From an uncultured Alphaproteobacteria bacterium (GTDB taxonomy: Bacteria > Pseudomonadota > Alphaproteobacteria > Rs-D84): a DNA stretch of 13,871 nucleotides. The stretch lies in assembly GCA_947589625.1 (NCBI GenBank), contig CANQCM010000014.1, forward strand, positions 1 to 13,871, read 5' to 3'. The position numbers were made by a program, and so were the translations under genes. Positions 6,193 through 12,945 of this stretch are shown piece after piece (position 1 is the first letter of the stretch; each line of letters opens with the position of its first letter). A model generated the notes under the pieces. It was given only the letters and a program-made list of their open reading frames with translations, did not search any database and was not told where the DNA came from.

Positions 6193-7425
6193 TTATTGCA
6201 TGGGCATTAAATATTTTCTGATTGCCTCGCGCACTGTGGCACGCATAGATTTTGTTGGCAAAAAACACGACAACACATGCGACAGCCCAGACACAAACTT
6301 GACGCATTTATATTTCACCAGCGCGCGTTTGTATCCCCGCATAGCCGCAGAATCTGGCAATAAATCATCAGGCAAGACTTCAAAACCATATTCATCAAAG
6401 AACGCCCGCAGATATGGTGTCATGCCGATAATTTGCGGTTTAGAAAATTTTGAAAAATGGTTTGATTTTGATGGTTCAATACTGGCAGAAATATAAATCA
6501 AGTTATGCCCCAATTCCAAACCCAATATTTTTTGCGGCGTCAGAGAGCCTGTATCAACATTACTGTTTCTTTTTAACATTATCACCGTTCCACCGCATGG
6601 CATAAAGACAGACAAATGCAATGCGGTGCCGGCACAACCCGCCAGATATTTACAATGTTTTAATACGGCAACTTGTTCCGGAACAGTCATTGTTTCAGGG
6701 TAAATTATATGATACCCATTACGCGCAAATATTTCTTGGATTCGTTCTTCGCCCCATGTGCGTAATTTGCCCATTTTGGCGCGCGACAAATAAACTTTTT
6801 CATAATGAAATAAATCTGGCGCATTGCTGGAAATTTTCTGCATCAGGTGCAGATTTTCTGTTGTTCCATATGTTGTTAAATCAAAACTTTGTTGCGGAAC
6901 ATAGACATTACGAAATTTCGTCGCTGTTTTCAAAACCAATATATTTTCAGGCGCCACACCCGCCAATTTTAATAAATCATTTGCCCATTTTTTCGGCGTG
7001 CTGTATGGTTCTATAAACACGAACAAGCAATTTTTATATTTCTCGTTCAATATGGGATAAACGCGATTTAATCCTTCTAATAAAAAATGTCCAAAATGAA
7101 ATGCCTTGGAATAGCCACAATATACTGCATCACGGTCTATAAATTCCACATTTGACACATCGTCAATTTTATTTAGTGAATATTGTGGCACGCCCCTGTA
7201 ACAATATACAGATTCATCAACATATTTTCCATCGGGATAAAAAACACCCGCTTTGTCGTAATGCAGACCGATTATGCCGTTTTGTATTTTATAGATTTTT
7301 AATTTTTCAGAACGAAATTCTGCTTCGTTGATTGCTTTTTCAATTAATTCAGATTCAGGCGCAAATATTATGTCGCGCGATAATGCCCGATGGGGGGGGG
7401 TAGAAGTTTTATTCATTTTTTGCAT
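6193..7425 (-). CDS. Glycosyltransferase family 61 protein with phase-variation-like C9 tract
   Basis: 410 residues. GT61 (DUF563) enzymes transfer sugars onto surface glycans such as LPS or capsule. Family features: HFGHFLLEGLNRVYPIL (from His110), YLSRAKMGKLRTWGEERI, then NGYHIIYPETMTVPEQVAVLKHC and LAGCAGTALHLSVFMPCGGTV, matching the conserved SR, EQ and GxxGxxLxN-like blocks. There is no signal peptide; a cytoplasmic membrane-associated role is likely. AAGGA sits 6 nt before the ATG. Codons 9-12 (Thr-Pro-Pro-His) contain nine C in a row; loss of one C gives a stop within about ten codons, gain of one C gives a stop slightly later, so this copy is the ON length. It lies 33 nt after the PBP gene but has a good promoter of its own. 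The sugar and acceptor cannot be told from sequence. Confidence 0.87.
   Translation of the reverse strand: MQKMNKTSTPPHRALSRDIIFAPESELIEKAINEAEFRSEKLKIYKIQNGIIGLHYDKAGVFYPDGKYVDESVYCYRGVPQYSLNKIDDVSNVEFIDRDAVYCGYSKAFHFGHFLLEGLNRVYPILNEKYKNCLFVFIEPYSTPKKWANDLLKLAGVAPENILVLKTATKFRNVYVPQQSFDLTTYGTTENLHLMQKISSNAPDLFHYEKVYLSRAKMGKLRTWGEERIQEIFARNGYHIIYPETMTVPEQVAVLKHCKYLAGCAGTALHLSVFMPCGGTVIMLKRNSNVDTGSLTPQKILGLELGHNLIYISASIEPSKSNHFSKFSKPQIIGMTPYLRAFFDEYGFEVLPDDLLPDSAAMRGYKRALVKYKCVKFVSGLSHVLSCFLPTKSMRATVREAIRKYLMPMQ
7392..7400 (-). repeat. C9 homopolymer tract within the GT61 coding region
   Basis: Nine G on the + strand, nine C on the coding strand, 25-33 nt from the start codon. It is the only long G/C run in the window and lies in a moderately AT-rich sequence. 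Encoded residues are Thr9 (ACC), Pro10, Pro11 and the first base of His12. Confidence 0.9.
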
Positions 7426-7446
7426 ATTATATCCTTGGTTTTTATG

Positions 7447-7475
7447 ATTATAACCACACTATTTCACAATGTCAT
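7447..7475 (-). promoter_or_regulatory. Near-consensus promoter for the GT61 gene
   Basis: Minus strand -35 ATGACA (7475-7470, five of six bases of the consensus), 17-nt spacer, -10 TATAAT (7452-7447). The -35 lies in the last codons of the PBP gene. Predicted start near 7440, leader about 15 nt with the AAGGA site. Confidence 0.6.
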
Positions 7476-9222
7476 GAAAAATTTCTGCAGGTATGGTGCC
7501 ACCTGTGATTTTAGACGACATTGGTGTAAAATCGTCATTGCCAATCCAAACACCAATTACATAATTTCCATTTGCGCCAACAAACCACGCATCGCGGTTA
7601 TTATTGCTGGTGCCTGTTTTACCGCCCAACACACCAGACGCAGCCGCGCGATGACCCGTGCCACCAGCGGCAATAACATTTGCCAATAAATCTGACATAT
7701 ATTCAACTGTTTGTGGTGCCAGAATTTGTATCGGCTCGGACGGATTTCGTTCGTAAATTACATTGCCCATGGGATCTGTGATTTTAGTAATTGAATACGG
7801 GCGCACCGATTGCCCATTGTTCCAGATTACGGCATAAATCGTTGTTAAATCCATCAGCGACATTTCAGACGCGCCCAAAACAGTTGAATATTCGCGGCGC
7901 AAACTGGTGCCAACACCCAGACGGCCTGCCATATTTAGCACCGAATCAATTCCAAATGTTTCTGTCAGTTTAAGTGGCACAGAATTTACACTTTTCGCAA
8001 ATGCGGTTGCCAATGTTATATCGCCATAATACCGCGCGTTGTAATTTTTAGGATTATAATCGCCGATTGCAAATGGCGAATCATTTACCATTGAATCAGG
8101 CGTCATTCCATTTTCCAACGCAACCAGATAAACCACAGGCTTGAACGCACTGCCTGGTTGGCGCGCTGCCAAAACGCGATTAAATTGGCTGGATTGATAA
8201 TCCGCACCCCCAGACATTGCGCGCACTGCGCCATCATGCGACATCGCAACAACTGCGCCTTGATAATCGCCCACATGCGATGATAAAGTTGCGGCAACAT
8301 GTTCTTGTAATTTCATATCAAGGGTTGTATGCACCAATAAATCAGATTCTGGCGCACCAACGCGCGAATTGATTTCGTCCATCACGAAATCTGTCCAATA
8401 GCGATAAATATTCGTATCAGGTGCCGCCGTTGCAGGTCGCAACGATTGCGCCGCCACACGTGCCTGATTTAATGTGATATAGCCCTGTCGCACCATTTCA
8501 GTCAAGACCACACGCGCACGCGCAATATTTTTTTCTGGATTTTTCAGCGGACTGTATGTCGTAGGTGCTTTCAGCATGGCGGCAATTTGCGCCGCCTGTG
8601 CCAACGTCATATTATTTGCGCCTGTTTGAAACATAACGCGCGATGCCGCATCAATACCGCGCATGCCACCAACCAAAGACACACGGTTCATATATAAATC
8701 CAAAATTTGATTTTTATCAAAACGATTTTCCAACCAATAAGACAGAATCAGTTCTTGAACTTTGCGCGACATTTTCTTTTCACGCGACAAGAAAATATTC
8801 TTGGCGGTCTGTTGGGTTATTGACGATCCGCCAGACGCCAATGTGCCACGCACCGCGTTTGAAATAGCGGCACGCGTTATGCCACGTATATCAATGGGGC
8901 CATGTTCAAAAAATCGTTTATCTTCTATGGCAACAATCGCCTGCCATACAAATGGCGGCAAATTTTCGACCGATACGGGCGTACCCATAATGCGATTTGC
9001 AGAACGAATCTCGGTACCGTTTTTATCTAAAAATATAATTGCAGGCGCGCGCGTTTCATGTAATATAGAATCCAAAGATGGCATACGCAGATAAATTGTC
9101 ATCACATACGCCGCGACCACAACACCCATCAACACACATAAATTAAAAATCCACACAACCAGCCGCCATTTCCATGACGGACGCGATTTCTTTTCTTTAA
9201 GATTTTCTGTTTTTTGTGGCAA
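7459..9222 (-). CDS. Class A penicillin-binding protein (glycosyltransferase/transpeptidase)
   Basis: 587 residues, short for a class A PBP. It polymerises lipid II and cross-links peptidoglycan on the periplasmic side. One N-terminal transmembrane helix (about 20-44) follows a basic cytoplasmic tail. GT51 domain about 60-240: catalytic Glu100 in AIEDKRFFEHG, GGSSITQQTAKN (131-142), and KVQELILSYWLE with Glu157. Transpeptidase domain about 320-585: SAFK with nucleophile Ser358 and Lys361, SVN (411-413) and KTG (535-537). The start codon is TTG at 9222, with AGGA 4 nt upstream; an in-frame TAG lies just before it and the next Met is inside the transmembrane helix, so TTG is the only sensible start. 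It is divergent from a barrel gene. It is 1A/1C-like, but I cannot fix the subfamily symbol. Confidence 0.93.
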   Translation of the reverse strand: MPQKTENLKEKKSRPSWKWRLVVWIFNLCVLMGVVVAAYVMTIYLRMPSLDSILHETRAPAIIFLDKNGTEIRSANRIMGTPVSVENLPPFVWQAIVAIEDKRFFEHGPIDIRGITRAAISNAVRGTLASGGSSITQQTAKNIFLSREKKMSRKVQELILSYWLENRFDKNQILDLYMNRVSLVGGMRGIDAASRVMFQTGANNMTLAQAAQIAAMLKAPTTYSPLKNPEKNIARARVVLTEMVRQGYITLNQARVAAQSLRPATAAPDTNIYRYWTDFVMDEINSRVGAPESDLLVHTTLDMKLQEHVAATLSSHVGDYQGAVVAMSHDGAVRAMSGGADYQSSQFNRVLAARQPGSAFKPVVYLVALENGMTPDSMVNDSPFAIGDYNPKNYNARYYGDITLATAFAKSVNSVPLKLTETFGIDSVLNMAGRLGVGTSLRREYSTVLGASEMSLMDLTTIYAVIWNNGQSVRPYSITKITDPMGNVIYERNPSEPIQILAPQTVEYMSDLLANVIAAGGTGHRAAASGVLGGKTGTSNNNRDAWFVGANGNYVIGVWIGNDDFTPMSSKITGGTIPAEIFHDIVK

Positions 9223-9248
9223 AGTTTCCTATAACCCTGTATATTGAA

Positions 9249-9257
9249 ATTATACCA
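9249..9257 (-). promoter_or_regulatory. Extended -10 promoter for the PBP gene
   Basis: Minus strand TGGTATAAT (9257-9249), consensus extended -10. Predicted start near 9242, giving a leader of about 20 nt with AGGA before the TTG start. Confidence 0.5.
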
Positions 9258-9260
9258 TAA

Positions 9261-9266
9261 TAAAAT
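9261..9266 (+). promoter_or_regulatory. Possible -10 box for the small barrel gene
   Basis: TAAAAT at 9261-9266 ends 5 nt before the ATG at 9272; CATAAT (9256-9261) is an alternative. There is no convincing -35 and no Shine-Dalgarno. Either box would leave a leader of zero to a few bases. Confidence 0.3.
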
Positions 9267-9271
9267 TATCA

Positions 9272-9901
9272 ATGAAATTAAAATGCGCATTATTATTGAC
9301 TATACCATTTGCCGTATCACCTGTGATGGCAGATGTGGCAGATACTGATACTGAATACCCAATTTGCAAAATCGCAGATACTAATTCGCGTGATAATTAT
9401 GTTGGTGTGCGCGTGTATTTTAACGAACACAGTTCATATACTTACAATTCGCCAGACGGTCACACACGTGAATTTATTGATGACAATCTGGGGTTTGGCA
9501 CAACGGTTGGCAACCGCCTGAATGATTGGTTTCGCGTAGAATACGAAGCGTTATATATGGGCGCAAACACATCTGCGAACGATATAAATTTTGAATATGA
9601 TATTTGGGCAAATTTGTTAAACGGGTATTTATATTACGAAATAGACCCCTATATTGCCCCGTATGTCGGTTTGGGACTGGGGTTGACCGGTATTTGGGGC
9701 GAAATAGACGGCGATTTAAGCAACGCATTTGATTTTTCATATCAAGTAATGTTGGGCGTATTACTGGAATTAAACAGCCGTATTGAATTAGAAGTCGGTT
9801 TCAAATATGTTGATTTTGGCACCGTAGATCACACCCGTGGTGCCACAGATGTTGACGCCACACAAATATATATCGGTGCAATCTATCGTTTCGGAATGTG
9901 A
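9272..9901 (+). CDS. Small outer-membrane beta-barrel protein
   Basis: 209 residues. Signal peptide 1-20 (lysines, hydrophobic core, cleavage after VMA before Asp21). The mature part resembles 8-stranded porin-like surface antigens of the OmpA/Opa type: DNYVGVRVYFNEHSS, then long amphipathic strands such as APYVGLGLGLTGIWG and YQVMLGVLLELNSR, a conserved-looking ELEVGFKYVDFG, and a final strand IYIGAIYRFGM. The aromatic expected at the C-terminus is third from the end (Phe207), followed by Gly-Met, which is odd. There is no ribosome binding site; a -10-like box 5 nt upstream suggests a leaderless mRNA. The stop TGA (9899-9901) directly abuts the ligA stop (9902-9904) on the other strand. No ligand or function can be assigned. 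Confidence 0.85.
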   Translation: MKLKCALLLTIPFAVSPVMADVADTDTEYPICKIADTNSRDNYVGVRVYFNEHSSYTYNSPDGHTREFIDDNLGFGTTVGNRLNDWFRVEYEALYMGANTSANDINFEYDIWANLLNGYLYYEIDPYIAPYVGLGLGLTGIWGEIDGDLSNAFDFSYQVMLGVLLELNSRIELEVGFKYVDFGTVDHTRGATDVDATQIYIGAIYRFGM

Positions 9902-11905
9902 TTATTCGTTCGGCAAATGTGAAATAAATTCCTCTTCGTCCCAGACAGCAATGCCGAGTTCATTTGCGCGCGTTAATTTAGAACCTGCGTCTGCACCTGC
10001 AATAACAATGTCTGTTTTAGATGAAACACTGCCCGATACATGCGCACCCAGTTTTTCAAGAATATCTTTGGCATCATCACGCGTATATCGCGACAATGTT
10101 CCGGTCAGTACGATGCGTTTGCCTGCGAGCTCACTATCTGTCATAGGCTGGGTCGTGTTGGATTCGCGTATGCGAACCTGTTTTAACAGCGCGTCAATAA
10201 TTTCATTATTATGCGCATCGTCAAAGAAAGACGCGATTTCTTTTGCCATAACATCGCCAATGCCGTCTATATTGGTTAGTTTCCAAATTGGTGCATTGCG
10301 TACCGCGTCCAGATTACCAAATGCGCGCGATAAAATCTTGGCGGTGACTTCGCCAACCTCTGGTATTCCGATGGCAAACAAAAACCGATGTAAATCAACA
10401 TCGCGTGCGTGTTCAATTGCCGCATTAAGATTTGCAACCGATTTATCGCCAAAGCCTTCCAGCCGTTTTATTTCATCGCCATGACGCGAAATCAGTGTGA
10501 ATATATCGGCGGCATTTTGTATCCAACCGCGCGCAATAAACAGTTCCAATTGGCGCGTACCCAGACCGTCAATATCAAAACCCTTGCGCGAAACAAAATG
10601 TTCCAATTCGCCAATTCGTTGTGCAGGACACCCCAGAGCATTTACACAACGGCGTGCAACCTGACCTGATTCTTGCATCACAGACGCGCCACACACAGGA
10701 CATTTTTCAGGAAACACAAACGGCACAGACGACGCGTCAGATTCTGCGACACCGACAATTTGCGGAATAACATCGCCTGCGCGTTGCACGATAACGCGGT
10801 CGCCAACGCGTACATTTAGCCGCGCGATTTCGTCTGCATTATGTAATGTTGCGCGCGACACCACAACACCGCCAATGTTTATAGGTTCCAGTTCTGCAAC
10901 AGGCGTCAAGACACCTGTGCGCCCAACTTGGATTGTTATATCGCGCAATGTGGTTATTGCCCGTGCCGCAGGAAATTTATATGCCACTTCCCATCGTGGG
11001 CTGTTGGCACGCGCGCCCATTTTTTCTTGCAATGCGACATCATTGACTTTGATGACCAACCCGTCAATATCAAACGGAATATCAGGTCGCATCATCATAA
11101 TCTGGTTATAGACATCTTGGATTTGTGCCATATTTTCCGCATGATGCGCCCAAGACCGTGTGGTCTTGAACCCCCATGATTCCAAACGGTCAAAAAATTC
11201 CGATTGCGTATTCCAATCGCGTTCGGACAATTCGCCATAAGTATACGCGAACGCCGACAACTTTCGCGACGCAGTTACGGCGGGATTCAGTTGCCGTAAC
11301 GAACCTGCGGCGGCATTACGCGGATTGGCAAAGACTTTATCGCCACGCGCGACAGCCGCGTCATTTAACGCCAGAAAATCAGACCGCAACATATATACTT
11401 CACCGCGAACTTCTATGACACGCGGAAAATTGCCTTTTAATTTTTGCGGAATGTCTGGTATTGTTTTCAAGTTTTCTGTGATGTCTTCGCCCATAACGCC
11501 ACTGCCCCGTGTCAGACCGCGCACCAGCACGCCATCAACATATCGCGCAGAATAAGACACACCGTCAATTTTCAATTCTATAAAAACATGTTTATCGCCC
11601 AATTTTTCATACCAATCGGCGACATCGTGTTCGTCAAACACATCAGATATAGACAGCATCGGCACCGCATGCGCGAACGAATTAAACTTGTCAGACACCG
11701 CCGCGCCAACATGCGTTGATGCGCCATTTACCGCCAATGACGGATATAATTCTTCCAGTTCCAGCGCGCGTTTTTTCGCGGCGTCGTATGTTGCGTCATC
11801 TACAATTGGCGCGTCATTTTGATGGTACGCAATGTCCCACGCGTTTAATTTGCGAACAAGTTCTGCATGTTCTGAAACAATAAATAAATCAGGTTCTTTT
11901 GCCAT
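9902..11905 (-). CDS. ligA: NAD-dependent DNA ligase LigA
   Basis: 667 residues, full length. It seals nicks in replication and repair using NAD+. Domains: NAD-binding Ia (about 1-75, with APIVDDATYDA), adenylation domain with nucleotide-accepting Lys112 in ELKIDG and DGLVIKVN near 281, OB fold (about 320-395), a four-Cys zinc finger (Cys402, 405, 420, 426), helix-hairpin-helix repeats (about 430-560), and a C-terminal BRCT domain (about 588-667, GKRIVLTGTLSRYTRDDA). The ATG is preceded by a consensus -10 box at 6 nt, with a -35 at 17-nt spacing, and by no Shine-Dalgarno, so the mRNA is probably leaderless. It lies downstream of the fabI terminator and is an independent transcription unit, convergent with a barrel gene with zero bases between stops. 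Confidence 0.97.
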   Translation of the reverse strand: MAKEPDLFIVSEHAELVRKLNAWDIAYHQNDAPIVDDATYDAAKKRALELEELYPSLAVNGASTHVGAAVSDKFNSFAHAVPMLSISDVFDEHDVADWYEKLGDKHVFIELKIDGVSYSARYVDGVLVRGLTRGSGVMGEDITENLKTIPDIPQKLKGNFPRVIEVRGEVYMLRSDFLALNDAAVARGDKVFANPRNAAAGSLRQLNPAVTASRKLSAFAYTYGELSERDWNTQSEFFDRLESWGFKTTRSWAHHAENMAQIQDVYNQIMMMRPDIPFDIDGLVIKVNDVALQEKMGARANSPRWEVAYKFPAARAITTLRDITIQVGRTGVLTPVAELEPINIGGVVVSRATLHNADEIARLNVRVGDRVIVQRAGDVIPQIVGVAESDASSVPFVFPEKCPVCGASVMQESGQVARRCVNALGCPAQRIGELEHFVSRKGFDIDGLGTRQLELFIARGWIQNAADIFTLISRHGDEIKRLEGFGDKSVANLNAAIEHARDVDLHRFLFAIGIPEVGEVTAKILSRAFGNLDAVRNAPIWKLTNIDGIGDVMAKEIASFFDDAHNNEIIDALLKQVRIRESNTTQPMTDSELAGKRIVLTGTLSRYTRDDAKDILEKLGAHVSGSVSSKTDIVIAGADAGSKLTRANELGIAVWDEEEFISHLPNE

Positions 11906-11911
11906 GTTTTG

Positions 11912-11940
11912 ATTATAGAAAATTCGTAAATTTCGCGCAA
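11912..11940 (-). promoter_or_regulatory. Promoter for ligA, predicted leaderless
   Basis: Minus strand -35 TTGCGC (11940-11935, the same hexamer as for lepB), 17-nt spacer, -10 TATAAT (11917-11912). Six bases (11911-11906) then lead to the A of ATG, which is the expected transcription start. Confidence 0.65.
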
Positions 11941-11953
11941 CGGAAATATATTC

Positions 11954-11988
11954 AAAAAAATCCCCCTGATTTAATCAGTGGGGATTTT
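11954..11988 (-). terminator. Intrinsic terminator after fabI
   Basis: Stem of A/T pairs, four G:C pairs and five further pairs (11957-11970 with 11974-11988) with one bulged base and a 3-nt loop. On the minus strand it runs into seven T (11960-11954). It lies 18 nt past the fabI stop and just upstream of the ligA -35. Confidence 0.85.
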
Positions 11989-12005
11989 GTTTATAAAATA
12001 AATTC

Positions 12006-12824
12006 TTATTTGTTGTCGTCCAGCCCTTTCAGCAAAATGTCTTTCAGTTCGTTTGGAATCATACCCGTTGACGAATACCCACAATCAACATGATGCACTT
12101 CGCCAGTAACCGCGCTGGACAAATCGCTGAACAGATACAATGCCGCGCCAGACACATCTTCCAGTGTCATATTGCGGCGCAACGGTGTTTGTTCTGCGTT
12201 CAGGCGCAACATTGCCTTGAAACCGCCAACGCCACTGGACGCCAATGTCATAATTGGGCCTGCGCTGATGGCATTAACGCGAATCCCGTCGCGACCTAAA
12301 TCAGATGCCAGATAACGCACACTGCTGTCCAGTGCAGATTTTGCCACACCCATAACATTATAATTTGGCACAGATTTTTCACCGCCAAAATATGTCAGGG
12401 CAACAATACTGCCGCCAGTGTCCATCAATTTAGACGCACGGCGCGTTAAATCAACCAAAGAATACACAGAAATATCCATTGTGTTTTTGAAATTTTCGCG
12501 TGTCGTATCAGCATAGCGACCTGTTAATTCGTTTTTATCAGAAAACGCAATCGCATGCAATACGCCGTCCAGATGACCCCATTCTTGTTCAATTGCGCCA
12601 AACAGTGCGTCCATTTGCGCATCATTTTGCACATTGCATTCTTGGACAAATTTCGCACCGATTGATTCCGCCAATGGACGAACACGCTTTTCCAAATTTG
12701 GCATTGCATACGGCATTGCGATTTCCGCGCCAGCATCATGCGCACGTTTAGCAATTGCCCACGCCATAGACCAATCGTTTGCAACCCCAGTAATTAAAAT
12801 CTTTTTCCCAGATAATAACATCAT
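12006..12824 (-). CDS. fabI: Enoyl-[acyl-carrier-protein] reductase (NADH)
   Basis: 272 residues. FabI does the last step of each fatty-acid elongation round, reducing enoyl-ACP in the cytoplasm. It is a Rossmann-fold SDR: GVANDWSMAWAIA (13-25) binds the cofactor, HAIAFSDKNELTGRY (90-104) is the substrate loop, and the catalytic Tyr145, Tyr155 and Lys162 sit in TYFGGEKSVPNYNVMGVAK, one residue off E. coli numbering. ISAGPIMTLASSGVGGF (187-203) is the flexible lid. Two ATGs are adjacent; AAAAGGA lies 4 nt before the first and 7 nt before the second (12821), so the second may be the real start. The position matching E. coli Gly93 is Ala93, reported separately. It has its own promoter and terminator and is a single-gene unit. 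Confidence 0.95.
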   Translation of the reverse strand: MMLLSGKKILITGVANDWSMAWAIAKRAHDAGAEIAMPYAMPNLEKRVRPLAESIGAKFVQECNVQNDAQMDALFGAIEQEWGHLDGVLHAIAFSDKNELTGRYADTTRENFKNTMDISVYSLVDLTRRASKLMDTGGSIVALTYFGGEKSVPNYNVMGVAKSALDSSVRYLASDLGRDGIRVNAISAGPIMTLASSGVGGFKAMLRLNAEQTPLRRNMTLEDVSGAALYLFSDLSSAVTGEVHHVDCGYSSTGMIPNELKDILLKGLDDNK

Positions 12825-12858
12825 TAAATCCTTTTGTTATTTGTATTGGACATATAAA

Positions 12859-12887
12859 AATATACCACCACCACCGCCCCAGTTCAA
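12859..12887 (-). promoter_or_regulatory. Sigma-70-type promoter for fabI
   Basis: Minus strand -35 TTGAAC (12887-12882), 17-nt spacer, -10 TATATT (12864-12859). The spacer consists largely of GGT repeats. Start expected near 12852. The -35 begins right after the T tract of the preceding terminator. Confidence 0.55.
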
Positions 12888-12888
12888 C

Positions 12889-12918
12889 AAAAAACAACAC
12901 CGCCATTGGCGGTGTTGT
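12889..12918 (-). terminator. Intrinsic terminator after the autotransporter gene
   Basis: Perfect 11-bp stem (12894-12904 with 12908-12918), 3-nt loop, followed on the minus strand by a T run (12894-12889). It lies 28 nt past the autotransporter stop. The + strand has no T run, so it acts in one direction. Confidence 0.9.
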
Positions 12919-12945
12919 AAACTAACAAGGATAGAATATGACCAA

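Noticed and set aside
9837..10484. 215-codon + strand frame inside the ligA 3' end
   Set aside because: Shadow of ligA; Ser-rich low-quality composition, starts inside the barrel gene, no initiation signals.
12865..12876. CCACCACCACC triplet run as microsatellite
   Set aside because: Only about four units, and it forms the spacer of the fabI promoter; too short to call a variable repeat.
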